From the NCBI GenBank assembly GCA_964519015.1, contig CAZFHZ010000008.1, positions 1-61,187 on the forward strand: 61,187 nucleotides of DNA, written 5' to 3'. Under the pieces are notes generated by a model. That model had not been told where the DNA came from, did no database searches, and saw only the letters and a program-made list of their open reading frames with translations. The DNA comes from CAZFHZ01 sp964519015 (GTDB lineage: Bacteria > Blakebacterota > Blakebacteria > Blakebacterales > CAYUVJ01). Made by a program: the position numbers and the translations under genes. Within the stretch, counting starts at the first letter, position 1. Every line of letters begins with the position of its first letter. Of this stretch, positions 17,755-26,632 are shown in pieces.

Positions 17755-18978
17755 ATGCCACTGCACCGCCGACATCGCCTCACCCCCCTCACCCGGCTCA
17801 CCCTCCTCCTTGTGCTCACGCTGCCGGCCTGCACCGGTCCCCGGCACCGGGTCGAACGCGACCTCGAGGAGGGGGTGCCGCTAGTGCGCACCCTCGGCGC
17901 CCCCCGCCACCGGGGTGCTCCCTTCCGGCTCGTCCGGGAGCAGGTCTTCGGGGATCCGGCCCTGGGCGTCGAAGGGACGCTGACCCAACCACATGGCTAC
18001 CTGGAGGTCCCCGGCGGCTTGGCCGTCTTCGACGACGGCGACCACGCGCTGAAGGTGTACGAAGATGACGGCCGCCTCCGTTTCCGGATGGGGCGCCGCG
18101 GTCAGGGGCCGGGTGAGTTCGAGGATGTGTGGATGAACCACGGGCTCTCTCCCCAGGGACGGATCGTCCTCACCGACGGCACCACGGCGCGCCTCACCCT
18201 GGTCGATCCGGTGGATGGGAGTTACGAGACCGTTCCGATGGCCAACGCCACGACCTGGGACGCCGCCCAGGTGGGACCGGACCGGTTCGTGATCATCCAT
18301 CCGACCTTCTCCGAGCGCTGGGGGCAGCTCGAATCGCTCGACCGGGTGGACCGCACCTTCACAGTCGTGGACACGGTGGCCTCCGTGCCGCCGGGTCGGG
18401 TGCTGCGGGTGCCCATCCGGACGGCCGAAGGCCAGGCCTCCTTTCTGAACGTCTCGAAGCCCTTCTGGCCCTTCTTTTCTTGGTGGGTGCAGGGGGGAAC
18501 GATCGTCGTCTGCCGCGGCTCCGCCTTCCGCGTGGAGCTCTTCGACTACAACGGACAGAAGAAGCGCATCCTGGAGTGGGATGCCCCGCTCTCCACGGTC
18601 ACGGATTCGATGTGGGCGGCCACCCGGCGGACGATCCTGAGGGATTACGGCACCTACGGTCCCACGGTCTGGGCTGCCCTGGAACGACCAGAGAGGGTCC
18701 CCTCGGTCGAAGGCGTACGCCTGGACGACGCCGGCCGGATCTGGGCGCTACGCTACCGGCCTTCAGAGCGCTACGGCGGTCCGGCCGACCCGAACCTCTA
18801 CTGGGATGTGCTCGACGCTGACGGTACCTGGCTGGGGTTGCAGCCCACTCCCGGCGTAGCCCGCTATTTCGGGCGGGAGGTCTGCTATGTGACCGAGGAC
18901 TCCGAGCTGGGGAGTGTCGTGGTGCGCTATCGGCTGGAGCCGGCCGGCTCGAATCCCGACCGGTCGAGCGCCCGGTAG
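17755..18978 (+). CDS. six-bladed beta-propeller lipoprotein
   Basis: The 407-residue protein has a lipoprotein signal with lipobox LPAC (Cys near residue 24). The body shows repeated propeller blades, including FRMGRRGQGPGEF, where GQGPGEF is the hallmark of the six-bladed propeller (DUF5128-like) group. The gene at 19726 has GHGPGEF in the same place and similar length, so the two are paralogues. The role is unknown; such proteins are surface-anchored and probably bind ligands. The ribosome-binding site is in a strong hairpin. The last 52 bp overlap the end of the convergent methyltransferase gene. Confidence 0.78.
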   Translation: MPLHRRHRLTPLTRLTLLLVLTLPACTGPRHRVERDLEEGVPLVRTLGAPRHRGAPFRLVREQVFGDPALGVEGTLTQPHGYLEVPGGLAVFDDGDHALKVYEDDGRLRFRMGRRGQGPGEFEDVWMNHGLSPQGRIVLTDGTTARLTLVDPVDGSYETVPMANATTWDAAQVGPDRFVIIHPTFSERWGQLESLDRVDRTFTVVDTVASVPPGRVLRVPIRTAEGQASFLNVSKPFWPFFSWWVQGGTIVVCRGSAFRVELFDYNGQKKRILEWDAPLSTVTDSMWAATRRTILRDYGTYGPTVWAALERPERVPSVEGVRLDDAGRIWALRYRPSERYGGPADPNLYWDVLDADGTWLGLQPTPGVARYFGREVCYVTEDSELGSVVVRYRLEPAGSNPDRSSAR

Positions 18979-19498
18979 CCCACCACGGCCACCGCGGTGG
19001 CTACGTTGAGCGAGTTCTTGAAGCCCCAGGCGGGGATCTCCACGAATCCCGTGCACGCTTCCAGCACCTCGCGACTCACCCCCAGCGCCTCGTTGCCGAA
19101 GACCAGGGCCAGGGGAGAAGGGTAGTCGACCCGGTCGAAGCGCAGCGCGTGCGAAGTGGTCTCTACCGCCCAGACCGGGATGCCCCGCGCCTGCAGTTCC
19201 CGCACCGCCTCCTCGGTCTCCTCGAAGTGGCGCCACGGCACATAGTCGATCGTGCCGAGCGAGGTCTTCTCCAGTTTGCGGTGGGGAGGGTGGGCGGTGT
19301 AGCCGCAGAGGTAGAGACCGGCGGCGCGCATGTGTCGCAGAGCCGGAAGATGGCCCCCACGTTGAAGGCGCTGCGGAGGTTGTCGAGCACGATCCACAGC
19401 GGTGCGCGGGGGAGACGGCGGAATTCCTCCAGCGGCAGGTCCGAGTCGAAGCTGCGCACCTCGAAGTTGGTTTCCATGTCACCGCGTTTGCGAGCCAT
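18927..19498 (-). pseudogene. TrmH/SpoU-family RNA methyltransferase, interrupted by a one-base frameshift
   Basis: Two minus-strand frames together encode one SPOUT methyltransferase of about 190 residues. The first (from 19498) reads LWIVLDNLRSAFNVGAIFRLCDT. The family continuation MRAAGLYLCGYTAHPPH is found in another frame starting at 19331. It goes on through LALVFGNEALGVS and FVEIPAWGFKNSLNVATA to a stop at 18927. All SPOUT motifs are present across the two frames. A single missing base near 19331-19334 explains the break. It may be a sequencing or assembly error, since both halves look under selection, or a recent mutation. The 3' end overlaps the convergent propeller gene. Confidence 0.75.
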
Positions 19499-19527
19499 CA
19501 CCCTCCATCCTCTACACTAATCTCTCA

Positions 19528-19546
19528 CCGGCATCTCTGATGCCGG
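19528..19546. repeat. short inverted repeat in divergent intergenic region
   Basis: CCGGCATC and GATGCCGG form a perfect 8-bp stem around TCT. It lies between the divergent methyltransferase and propeller genes and is not followed by a T-run. It could be a protein site or a 5'-leader hairpin. The rest of 19499-19725 shows no gene that I can support. Confidence 0.35.
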
Positions 19547-19725
19547 CTCCAAGTCCTGATTCCAGGAGGAGGATACCCGATTCGGCTCCGGAAGACAGTA
19601 AACGACTCGTGGGACTCGAGGGTCTTTCCCTCTGGGTACATCATTTCCTTTACGTCCCATATTCAATGACTCCGGGATGCCGGCGGGACGTTGTGAGCGC
19701 ATTCCGGCTCGGGGAGGGTCGGACC

Positions 19726-20958
19726 GTGACTACTGGCTTCTTTGGACTCGGCCGGTGGATGGTTCCGGCGGCCGTTGCAGCCTTCTTCCTGACGGCCTGC
19801 GGCCCGCGAAGTACTTCGCCTCATCGTTTCGAAGTGGTCGAGGAAGAAGGCGTGCCCACCGCCGTGACCCGCGGCGGGCCCAGGTTCGACGGATCCGTAT
19901 TTGACCTGTCGTTCGTCTGCCGCCTCGAGCAGGACGAGTCCCGTCCCGAGACGCTGCTCTCCGGCCAGGGGTGGGGACTTTCCCCGATTCTGATGGACGA
20001 GGCCGGGCGGATCTATGCCTCCGACCAGGGGAACCATCGGATCCACGTCTTCGAGCCGGACGGCTCCCACCGATTTGCCTTCGGGCGGGAAGGGCACGGC
20101 CCCGGCGAGTTCATCGCTCCGCGGGTGATGACGGTCGGCAACGGAGAACTCTCGGTCTTCAGCGGGATGGTGGGTGCCTACCGGCTCAGTTTCTTCCGCA
20201 CCGACGGGACGCTGATCCGGGTCCGGATGCTGCGCCGTGCCGCCATGAACACCTGGGAGGTCTATCCGGCCGGCGAGGACCGAACGGTCCATGTGGCCGG
20301 CGACTACACGATCGACGCCGGCGTCCCGATCCCGGTACGGCGGATCGCGGTGATGTCCGCCGAGGATGATACGGTCGGAATGGTGGAGCAGCGGCTGGAC
20401 CGGGAACTGGTTCCTTTCCAAGGGAACCCCTTCTCCCGCTATGTGCCCGGTCGGGGCATCATCGCGGGGGACGGGCGGGAGCCGGTGCTGCGCTGGTACG
20501 ACCTGGAGGGGAGACTCCTCCGGCGGATCCGGCTGGACGTGCCGCGCACTCCCGTCACGGATGAGGAACGGCGGGCGATCCGAGCGGCCGTGGAACGCCG
20601 TCTGGAGGAAGCCACCGACGATCGGAGTCGGAAGTCGATCCAGCAGCGGGCCGAGCAGCCGGTCCCGGATGTCAAAGACTACTGGTCAGCTGTCTTCGTG
20701 GACGCTGCCGGGTTCCTCTGGGCCCAGGAGCCTTATGATTATTGGACGTTCGACCTGGCCGCGAACCGGTTCCGGATCTTCAGCCCGGAAGGAGAATACC
20801 TGGGAAACCAATATGTTCCGGATTTCGAAGGCGATTCCGGAGCCTTCAATTTTTCGCGGGGGCATCTGATGCTGCGCTACCTGTCAGCGGATGTGGGCGC
20901 TCCGGTCGTGGAAGTCTATCGGATCCGCAGCGCGGTGCCGGACCTGGCATACCCTTGA
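19726..20958 (+). CDS. six-bladed beta-propeller lipoprotein, second copy
   Basis: The GTG at 19726 follows GGGAGG and gives 410 residues, close to the 407 of its paralogue. Upstream in-frame starts would put long unrelated sequence before the signal. The lipobox is LTAC. Blade motifs include DEAGRIYASDQGNHRI and GREGHGPGEF. The role is unknown. It is followed 37 bp later by the TolB-like gene, which shares the start context CGGACCGTGAC, so the two probably form an operon of surface or periplasmic propeller proteins. Confidence 0.75.
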   Translation: MTTGFFGLGRWMVPAAVAAFFLTACGPRSTSPHRFEVVEEEGVPTAVTRGGPRFDGSVFDLSFVCRLEQDESRPETLLSGQGWGLSPILMDEAGRIYASDQGNHRIHVFEPDGSHRFAFGREGHGPGEFIAPRVMTVGNGELSVFSGMVGAYRLSFFRTDGTLIRVRMLRRAAMNTWEVYPAGEDRTVHVAGDYTIDAGVPIPVRRIAVMSAEDDTVGMVEQRLDRELVPFQGNPFSRYVPGRGIIAGDGREPVLRWYDLEGRLLRRIRLDVPRTPVTDEERRAIRAAVERRLEEATDDRSRKSIQQRAEQPVPDVKDYWSAVFVDAAGFLWAQEPYDYWTFDLAANRFRIFSPEGEYLGNQYVPDFEGDSGAFNFSRGHLMLRYLSADVGAPVVEVYRIRSAVPDLAYP

Positions 20959-20995
20959 GAGGAGCCGGGAGTCCGAAGTGGAAGGAGGACGGACC

Positions 20996-22155
20996 GTGAC
21001 GAGATACCGGCTGCCGGGAATGGCACTACCGGCGCTTCTGCTCCTCGTATCGGCAGTCAATGGGGCGGGCGTACCCGCCCCGGAAGATCCTCCCACCCGG
21101 GCGATCCTCTTCGTCTCTCATCGGGAGGGAGCCCGGGAGATCTGGCGGATCGCTCCCGACGGTACCGGATTGAAACGTCTCACGAGTACGCCGGCTTCGG
21201 ATCGGCGCAACCCGGCGGACTACCGGGGCCTGATGCTCCATATCCGCCAGGGCGAGGAGTGGCCGCGCAAGAAGATCCTGCGTGGCCTGGTCGACATCCA
21301 GTACAAGCGCAACGACTACGTCTTCGAGCGCGGCACCTTCCGGGTCCGGGNNNNNNNNNNACGCCGGCTTCGGCTCGGCGCAACCCGGCGGACTACCGGG
21401 GCAGTTCCGATCCCTGCTGGTCCCCCGACGGGAAACATATCGCCTTCGGCTCGAAACGCGGCCCCGGCCCGGAATCGGCCGGGATATGGGTCATGGATGC
21501 GGACGGGTCCGGGATCCGGCAGCTCTGCCGGAAGGGCAACACCGGGGATCCCGACTGGTCCCCTGGCGGGGCCCGTATCGCCTACACCTGGTTCCCGCAT
21601 GGGCAGATGATGGAGGCCGACCTCTATATGATGAACGCCGACGGATCCGGTGACCGCCGACTGACCTCCCTGGAAGGAGAGGAAAAGGAGCCGGACTGGT
21701 CTCCCGACGGGAAAGTGATCCTTTTCGACCATCACTTCTATGACGAGCAGCGGATCATGATACTGGAGATCGCGACCGGGGAGGTCCGACTGTTCCCGAT
21801 CCCCGACGCGGAGAAGTACCAGGACGGGCATCCCCGCTGGTCGCCGGACGGCCGGCGGGTACTGTTCACCTCGAACCGGGACGGACGGGAGCCGGGCAGG
21901 AATATCTTCCTGGTGAACGCCGACGGCAGCAGCCTCACCCAGCTCACGCACTTCACCGAGCCGATGGTCGGCTGTCACGAGCCGGTCTGGAGCCCGGACG
22001 GCACCAGGATCGTCTTCCGGGCCAATCCCGGCGTGTCACGCGACTTGACGAGCGGACTCAACTACAGCGAACTCTTCGTGCTGGAGATCGCCACCGGCGA
22101 CCTCCAGCAGCTCACCGACAACCGCTTCTTTGACGAAGCTCCGAGCTGGTACTGA
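20996..22155 (+). CDS. TolB-like beta-propeller (PD40 repeat) exported protein, broken by scaffold gap and chimeric insert
   Basis: The GTG at 20996 follows GGAAGGAGG and starts a signal peptide (LPGMALPALLLLVSAV). PD40-type blades follow, such as REIWRIAPDGTG, WSPDGKHIAFGS, WVMDADGSG, WSPDGKVILFD, WSPDGRRVLFTSNRDG and WSPDGTRIVF. The frame is interrupted after 21229 by a UvrB-like segment and ten N, then resumes with a repeat of the sequence just before the insert. Removing 173 bases, from one repeat copy to the other, restores one continuous frame of roughly 328 residues. The intact gene is therefore very likely real, and the break is an assembly artefact. Function is unknown beyond a periplasmic propeller. 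Confidence 0.75.
21230..21350 (+). other. UvrB-coding fragment, probable chimeric contig end
   Basis: In frame with the upstream gene, this 121-bp piece encodes LMLHIRQGEEW and then LVDIQYKRNDYVFERGTFRV. These match the UvrB region with the conserved ERNDxxFxRGTFRVRG block. It begins exactly at the repeat end and runs into the N gap. No other UvrB sequence is in the window. It most likely derives from another locus or strain and was joined here during assembly. Confidence 0.8.
21351..21360. other. assembly gap (ten N)
   Basis: A run of exactly ten N, a common fixed-length scaffolding placeholder. The true distance is unknown and, given the flanking repeat, may be negative (overlap). Confidence 0.98.
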
Positions 22156-22170
22156 AATCCCGGCCGCCCC

Positions 22171-24738
22171 CTATTTCTTGTTGCGGGCGCCGTAGATCTG
22201 CCAGTGCCGGCTGAACTTGTCGTTCCACGGCACCTTCACCCCCCGGATAAACATCATCCGCACCTGCGCGGTGTAGAGAATCGGATTCCCCGTGGTCACG
22301 ATCAGGTTGGCCACCTTCCCCACTTCGATGCTCCCCAGCCGGTCGTCCACCCCCAGGATGCGGGCGGGGGCGATGGTCAGCAGTTCGAGTGCCCGCTCGG
22401 TGGAAAGACCGAAGGCGGTCGCCATCCCCGCCTCGTAGGTCACGCTGAAGGAGTTGGCCGTGCTGCCGCTCATCAGGGCGAAATCGATCCCCGCCTGGCT
22501 GAGGATCGCCGGGGTGGCGTAGTGCACGTCGTACGGTTCGGTCGTCTGGGGAGAGGCGTGCACACCGCCGAAGATGAGTCTCACCCCGTGCTCCTTGAGG
22601 AAGTCGGTCATCTTCCAGGCGTCACGCCCGCCCCGGATGACATAGCGCAGGCCCATCTCCTCGGCGAAGGCCACCGCCTCCCGGATCTGCTGCTCGGCGC
22701 TCGCCTCGATGATGACCAGCTCCCGACCGGTCGCGGCGTCGGCCAGGGCGTCCATGCGCAGGTCGTTCTCAAAGCCGGGCAGTCTGCCCTCGGCCGCCAT
22801 CTGCCGGCGGCCGGCGTAGGCCTTGGCCTCCCGGAACCACCTGCGCAGTTCGGTGGCCCGGTCGACCGGTGGCGCCCCTCCGCCGCCGGGCCCGCCTCGT
22901 CCGCGTCCGCCGCCGGCCCAGTTGAGCCGCAGCCCGATCCGTTTCGACTCGGTCATCCCCGAGGGGGTCCATCCCCACAGGTCGATCAGGCTGTCGTAGC
23001 CGGGGATGACCCCGCTGGTGAGCCCGGTCACGGCCGTGGTGATGCCCCCCACCCGCTGAGCACCCAGGGTCTCGCTGGCCTGGTTGACCGCGATGTAGGC
23101 CTCCAGGTGGGGGTTGTAGTCCCCCAGCTCCATCCGGTCGTCCAGACCGGCCATGCCGCCGGCCTCCTCCAAACCGAGCCCGGTGCCGGCGTCGATCAGG
23201 CCCGGGTAGACATAGAGGCCGCTCACGTCGATGCGCGTGACACCGGCCGGGACGGTGACATTGGTGCCGACCGCCGTGATCTTCCCGTCCCGCACCAGCA
23301 CGGTGCCGCCGGGGATGGCCGGACCCGTCACCGGCACGACCGTGCCGCCGACCAGGGCGTAGTCGTCCACGCTCGTGTCGGTGGGTTCGAAGTCGGCCAC
23401 GAAGCGACCCGGGTAGGCCTCGGTGTCGGCGGGGCCGCGGTCGTCTGTGTAGGTCTTCACCCACTTCCCGGCGGAGTCGGTCTGCGCGCGGTCGAAGAAG
23501 ACCTCGCCGTCGATGATGGTCATCTCACAGCGGGCCGGGGCGTGCAGCGGGTAGTGGCTGAAGATGGCCAGGGTGCCGTCCTTGCCCACCTCCACGCTCC
23601 CCACGTACTTGTCGAGTCGCAGGTTCTTAGCCGGGTTGAGGGTGCACATCTTGAGCGCCTCGTTCTCCGGCACACCGCCGTAGCGGACCGCTCGCGCGGC
23701 CTCCTGCCAGAGGCGCCGGGTCCGCTCCGCGCTGTCGGAGTTCACATCGACCAGCGCGCCGGCCTCGTAGAGGATCACTGCCTTGTAGGGGATGGCGTCG
23801 TAGGCCTCGATCTTGTAGCCCCACGAATCGGCGAAGATCGAAGAGCCCCATCCCTTCTCGGCCAGCTCGGGGGCGATCATGTAGCCGCCCAGGTTGTGCT
23901 CGAAGACTCCCGGCGGGATGCCGAATTCCTCGCACACCTCCATGAACATGACCGACTCCTCGGCCATGTAGCTGTGGCAGCGGGGGACGATCTCACCCTT
24001 CAGCAGGCCGACCAGTACTTCGAGCTGGAGGTCGCGCTTGGGCGGCAGGGGATCGGCCCCCCGCTTCTTCTTCTCCGCTTCGTACGCCTCCCACGCCTTC
24101 TGGTAGTCGCGGGCCCTGGTGAAGGCCTCACGGAAGACCTCGGCCACACCGGAGCGGCTGCGCGGGTAGCGGGTGGGATTGTCGCTGGCAGACTGCCGGA
24201 CGTTCTCCCCCAGCGCGAACTTCAAAGTCTGCGGCGCCTCCCGGAAGACCATCTCCTCCCACGGGCGTCCCCATTTCAGTTTGAGCACCTCGTTGCGGCC
24301 GCCGATCGGGTTGGCCGATCCGTGCATGGTGTGGATGATCGCCACCCCACCGGCCAGGGCGGTGAAGAGGGCCGGGTCGTCGTGGGCGATCACATCACCG
24401 ATGTCGACCTCGGGTACCACCGCGCGTGAGCCCTCGTTGATCCCGCGGTCGATGGCCATGTGGCAGTGGTCGTCGATGACGGCCGGCATGACGAATCGGC
24501 CGCGCGCGTCGATGACCCTCACTCCGGCCGGGGCGGTCAGGTTCTTCCCGATCCGGGCGATCTTACCACCGCGGACCAGCACGTCGGTCTCGGGGAGGTC
24601 TCCCCCGGTGATGGTCAGAACCGTCCCTCCCTTGATCAGCAGGTCCTGTCCGGCGGCCGGCGGAATGCCCACACCGACCAGCAGCAGGACGAGCAGGACG
24701 GGAGCGGTCAGCCGGAGCATTCTCTTCTTACCGGTCAT
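22171..24738 (-). CDS. exported tandem amidohydrolase-fold protein
   Basis: The ATG at 24738 follows AAGGAGGG and starts a signal peptide. It overlaps the upstream gene by 11 bp. The 855-residue product has two amidohydrolase-fold domains. The first (about 32-440) opens with LLIKGGTVLTITGG and holds the metal pair H91-C-H93 in DDHCHM. It closes with GSVEVGKDGTLAIFS. The second (about 470-855) has the matching VYPGLIDAGTGLG, where the two His of HxH are Gly, and ends with GSIEVGKVANLIV. The second domain therefore probably lacks that metal site. Substrates are unknown. It forms an operon with the similar gene upstream. Confidence 0.85.
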   Translation of the reverse strand: MTGKKRMLRLTAPVLLVLLLVGVGIPPAAGQDLLIKGGTVLTITGGDLPETDVLVRGGKIARIGKNLTAPAGVRVIDARGRFVMPAVIDDHCHMAIDRGINEGSRAVVPEVDIGDVIAHDDPALFTALAGGVAIIHTMHGSANPIGGRNEVLKLKWGRPWEEMVFREAPQTLKFALGENVRQSASDNPTRYPRSRSGVAEVFREAFTRARDYQKAWEAYEAEKKKRGADPLPPKRDLQLEVLVGLLKGEIVPRCHSYMAEESVMFMEVCEEFGIPPGVFEHNLGGYMIAPELAEKGWGSSIFADSWGYKIEAYDAIPYKAVILYEAGALVDVNSDSAERTRRLWQEAARAVRYGGVPENEALKMCTLNPAKNLRLDKYVGSVEVGKDGTLAIFSHYPLHAPARCEMTIIDGEVFFDRAQTDSAGKWVKTYTDDRGPADTEAYPGRFVADFEPTDTSVDDYALVGGTVVPVTGPAIPGGTVLVRDGKITAVGTNVTVPAGVTRIDVSGLYVYPGLIDAGTGLGLEEAGGMAGLDDRMELGDYNPHLEAYIAVNQASETLGAQRVGGITTAVTGLTSGVIPGYDSLIDLWGWTPSGMTESKRIGLRLNWAGGGRGRGGPGGGGAPPVDRATELRRWFREAKAYAGRRQMAAEGRLPGFENDLRMDALADAATGRELVIIEASAEQQIREAVAFAEEMGLRYVIRGGRDAWKMTDFLKEHGVRLIFGGVHASPQTTEPYDVHYATPAILSQAGIDFALMSGSTANSFSVTYEAGMATAFGLSTERALELLTIAPARILGVDDRLGSIEVGKVANLIVTTGNPILYTAQVRMMFIRGVKVPWNDKFSRHWQIYGARNKK

Positions 24739-26407
24739 CGTCCGACCCTCCTTCCCCGACCGCTGCTTCGGATGGCCGCTTCTTCCCGGTGATGGTGATC
24801 GCCTCCATCGGACCGAGTGAGATCGATCCGTTGAGTACATCCCCCTCCACCGCAGCGGTCAGAGTCAGATTTCCCATGTCGGCGACATCGCCGCTCAGGT
24901 TGAGCGTTCCTTGCTCGAAGGTACCGCTCACCGCGACCGGCCCCATCGGGGTGGTGATCTCACCCTTCACGGAGGTGCCTTCCTGGGAGAGCGTCAGGAC
25001 GACCTGTTCGTTCTGCCCCGGCAGGGTGATCGAGATCTCCCAGGCGCCGGCGACCCCGCCGCCGGCCCGGGCGCCCGGAGTGCGCGGCCGCGGCTGCTCG
25101 AACGACTCCATCCGGCCGTCCACGAAGAGGTGGGTGACGTAGGCGGCCTCGTCGCTGAAGAGGTCGCCGCTGGTCACGGTCAGGTTAGCGGCCTTGCCCG
25201 CCTCGAGGCTGCCGTGAGTCCCTTCGACTCCGAAGAGCCGGGCGGGAGTGATGGTGAGTGCCTTGAGTGCTTCATCGGCGGGCAGCCCCGCCTTGATGAC
25301 CGACCGCAGGTTGACCAGGAAGCGCGAAGGGTCACTCAGGCCGCTCGTGCTCAGGGCGATCGTCAGGCCCGCCTTCCGCAGGGTCGCGGCGTTTCCCTGG
25401 ATGGCTGCGTTATCGCGGGCATCCAGTTCCTTCTTCTGCTCATCACTCAGGTTCCGGTAGGCCCGGTCGAACCAGTAACCGGTTACCCGCTCCGGGGCCG
25501 GCAGGTTGAGCGAGACGATGACCGGGGCTCCGAGCTGTTTGACCAGGTCGGCCACCCGGTAGCCCTCCTGGGCACCGGTGATCCAGAATTTCATGCCGTA
25601 TTCCCGGGCTAGGTCGCGCAGCCGCTTGAAGTCGTTCTCGACGTGCACTTCGACCAGGAAGGGAGCCTGGCCGGAGGCGGCCGGGATCATCGCTTCGAGG
25701 GCCGGCTCGTGGGCGGGACGTTCCATCCCCTGCGGCCGGCGGGCATAGCGCTTCAAGAGCATGTCCTGGTATTGCGCATCGATCAGGGCCTGCCGCTGAT
25801 AGGCGACCACCGCCATGAGCGTGCCGGGATAATCCCGCTGGCTCGAATAGGTGAGGATCTGGGCGACGGGGGACTTCACCGTCATCCCTCCGGTGGCGTC
25901 TCCGAGCAGGTTCATCAGTACGGCCTGCCCGGAGAAGACCCCATCGTTGCGCGCGATGAGCGCGGTGGTGAAGCCCTGCTGCCGGTACTTCACCAGGTTC
26001 GGGTCGGCCGGATCGAACCACTCGGCGGCACTCCGGTCGGCGATGTTGGGGGCGGGTTCCCGTTCCCGCGCCGGGGCCAGCACAAGCCCTGCCTGCGAGA
26101 AGGCGTCGATGAAACCGGGATAGACCGTCAGGCCGCTCCCTTCCACGACGACCGCGTCGGGGGGCGGTTGGACGTCGCGTCCCAGCGCCTCGATGAGTCC
26201 GCCGCGCACCACGATGGTTCCTGATTCGATCACCTCGCCCGATACCGTCACCAGCCGGGTCCCCCGGATCGCGTAGACGCCTCCGGGGACCATCTGTGCT
26301 TCGAGATCGAGAGGGGGGATGAACAGGAGCGCGGCGGCGAGGAGCAGGGAGGACCGACCGGCACGCGTCCGATGTGCCGGTCGCGACCGGAGAACGGGTC
26401 TGCTCAT
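24728..26407 (-). CDS. exported amidohydrolase-fold protein lacking the HxH metal motif
   Basis: The 559-residue protein has an N-terminal signal (SSLLLAAALLFIPP) and the amidohydrolase frame: GTRLVTVSGEVIE, then VYPGFIDAFSQAG near residues 95-107, and TPARLFGVEGTHGSLEAGKAAN late. Phe103 and Gln105 replace the two His of the usual DxHxH site. A C-terminal beta-rich region (about 440-545) is appended, with VSGTFEQGTLNLSG. It overlaps the next amidohydrolase gene by 11 bp. It may be a non-catalytic partner or use other ligands. A good sigma70-type promoter lies about 95 bp upstream. Confidence 0.82.
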   Translation of the reverse strand: MSRPVLRSRPAHRTRAGRSSLLLAAALLFIPPLDLEAQMVPGGVYAIRGTRLVTVSGEVIESGTIVVRGGLIEALGRDVQPPPDAVVVEGSGLTVYPGFIDAFSQAGLVLAPAREREPAPNIADRSAAEWFDPADPNLVKYRQQGFTTALIARNDGVFSGQAVLMNLLGDATGGMTVKSPVAQILTYSSQRDYPGTLMAVVAYQRQALIDAQYQDMLLKRYARRPQGMERPAHEPALEAMIPAASGQAPFLVEVHVENDFKRLRDLAREYGMKFWITGAQEGYRVADLVKQLGAPVIVSLNLPAPERVTGYWFDRAYRNLSDEQKKELDARDNAAIQGNAATLRKAGLTIALSTSGLSDPSRFLVNLRSVIKAGLPADEALKALTITPARLFGVEGTHGSLEAGKAANLTVTSGDLFSDEAAYVTHLFVDGRMESFEQPRPRTPGARAGGGVAGAWEISITLPGQNEQVVLTLSQEGTSVKGEITTPMGPVAVSGTFEQGTLNLSGDVADMGNLTLTAAVEGDVLNGSISLGPMEAITITGKKRPSEAAVGEGGSDDDR

Positions 26408-26500
26408 GGCCGATGACTCCTCCCAGGTGTCGACCCGGTATGGAGACCGGCCGATCCTGGATGTGGTTGGACGAGTGGATTCCAGGCAGTCCGGCCCGAA

Positions 26501-26528
26501 GGTATACGGGGCTTCGCGGGAGTGTCAA
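26501..26528 (-). promoter_or_regulatory. sigma70-type promoter for the amidohydrolase operon
   Basis: On the minus strand TTGACA (26528-26523) is followed after 16 bp by TATACC (26506-26501), a perfect -35 box and a fair -10 box. The start codon at 26407 is about 94 bp downstream, and GGGAGGAG precedes it. Confidence 0.55.
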
Positions 26529-26538
26529 CAGCGGCAGG

Positions 26539-26579
26539 GAAACAGGAAAACAGAAGGGGGACGTCGAAGGACGTCCCCC
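26539..26579 (-). terminator. intrinsic terminator of the histone H1-like gene
   Basis: Read on the minus strand, GGGGGACGTC and GACGTCCCCC (26579-26556) form a perfect 10-bp stem with loop CTTC. A T-rich tract (TTCTGTTTTCCTGTTT) follows. It lies about 54 bp after the stop of the Lys-rich gene and just before the next promoter. Confidence 0.7.
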
Positions 26580-26604
26580 CTCGTCTCGCCGACGGCAAAG
26601 ACGA

Positions 26605-26622
26605 CCGGAGCCCGGGCTCCGG
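26605..26622. repeat. 18-bp perfect palindrome after the H1-like gene
   Basis: CCGGAGCCCGGGCTCCGG is fully self-complementary and sits 11 bp past the stop codon of the H1-like gene, before the terminator. It may help stop transcription or protect the mRNA 3' end. Confidence 0.4.
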
Positions 26623-26632
26623 TAGAAGAGGG

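Larger units (their letters stand above)
21188..21402. repeat. 42-bp near-identical direct repeat flanking the gap (21188-21229 and 21361-21402)
   Basis: Both copies start ACGCCGGCTTCGG and end GACTACCGGGGC. They match at 41 of 42 positions, with A versus C as the only change. The second copy begins immediately after the N run, so it may extend leftward. It looks like overlapping contig ends placed side by side, not a biological repeat. Confidence 0.8.

Noticed and set aside
21230..21350. A genuine uvrB gene fragment or a TolB-UvrB fusion
   Set aside because: It starts exactly at the end of a duplicated contig-end sequence and runs into N. The surrounding gene is restored when it is removed.
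22204..24429. 741-codon plus-strand frame
   Set aside because: Fully antisense to the tandem amidohydrolase, without any recognisable motif.
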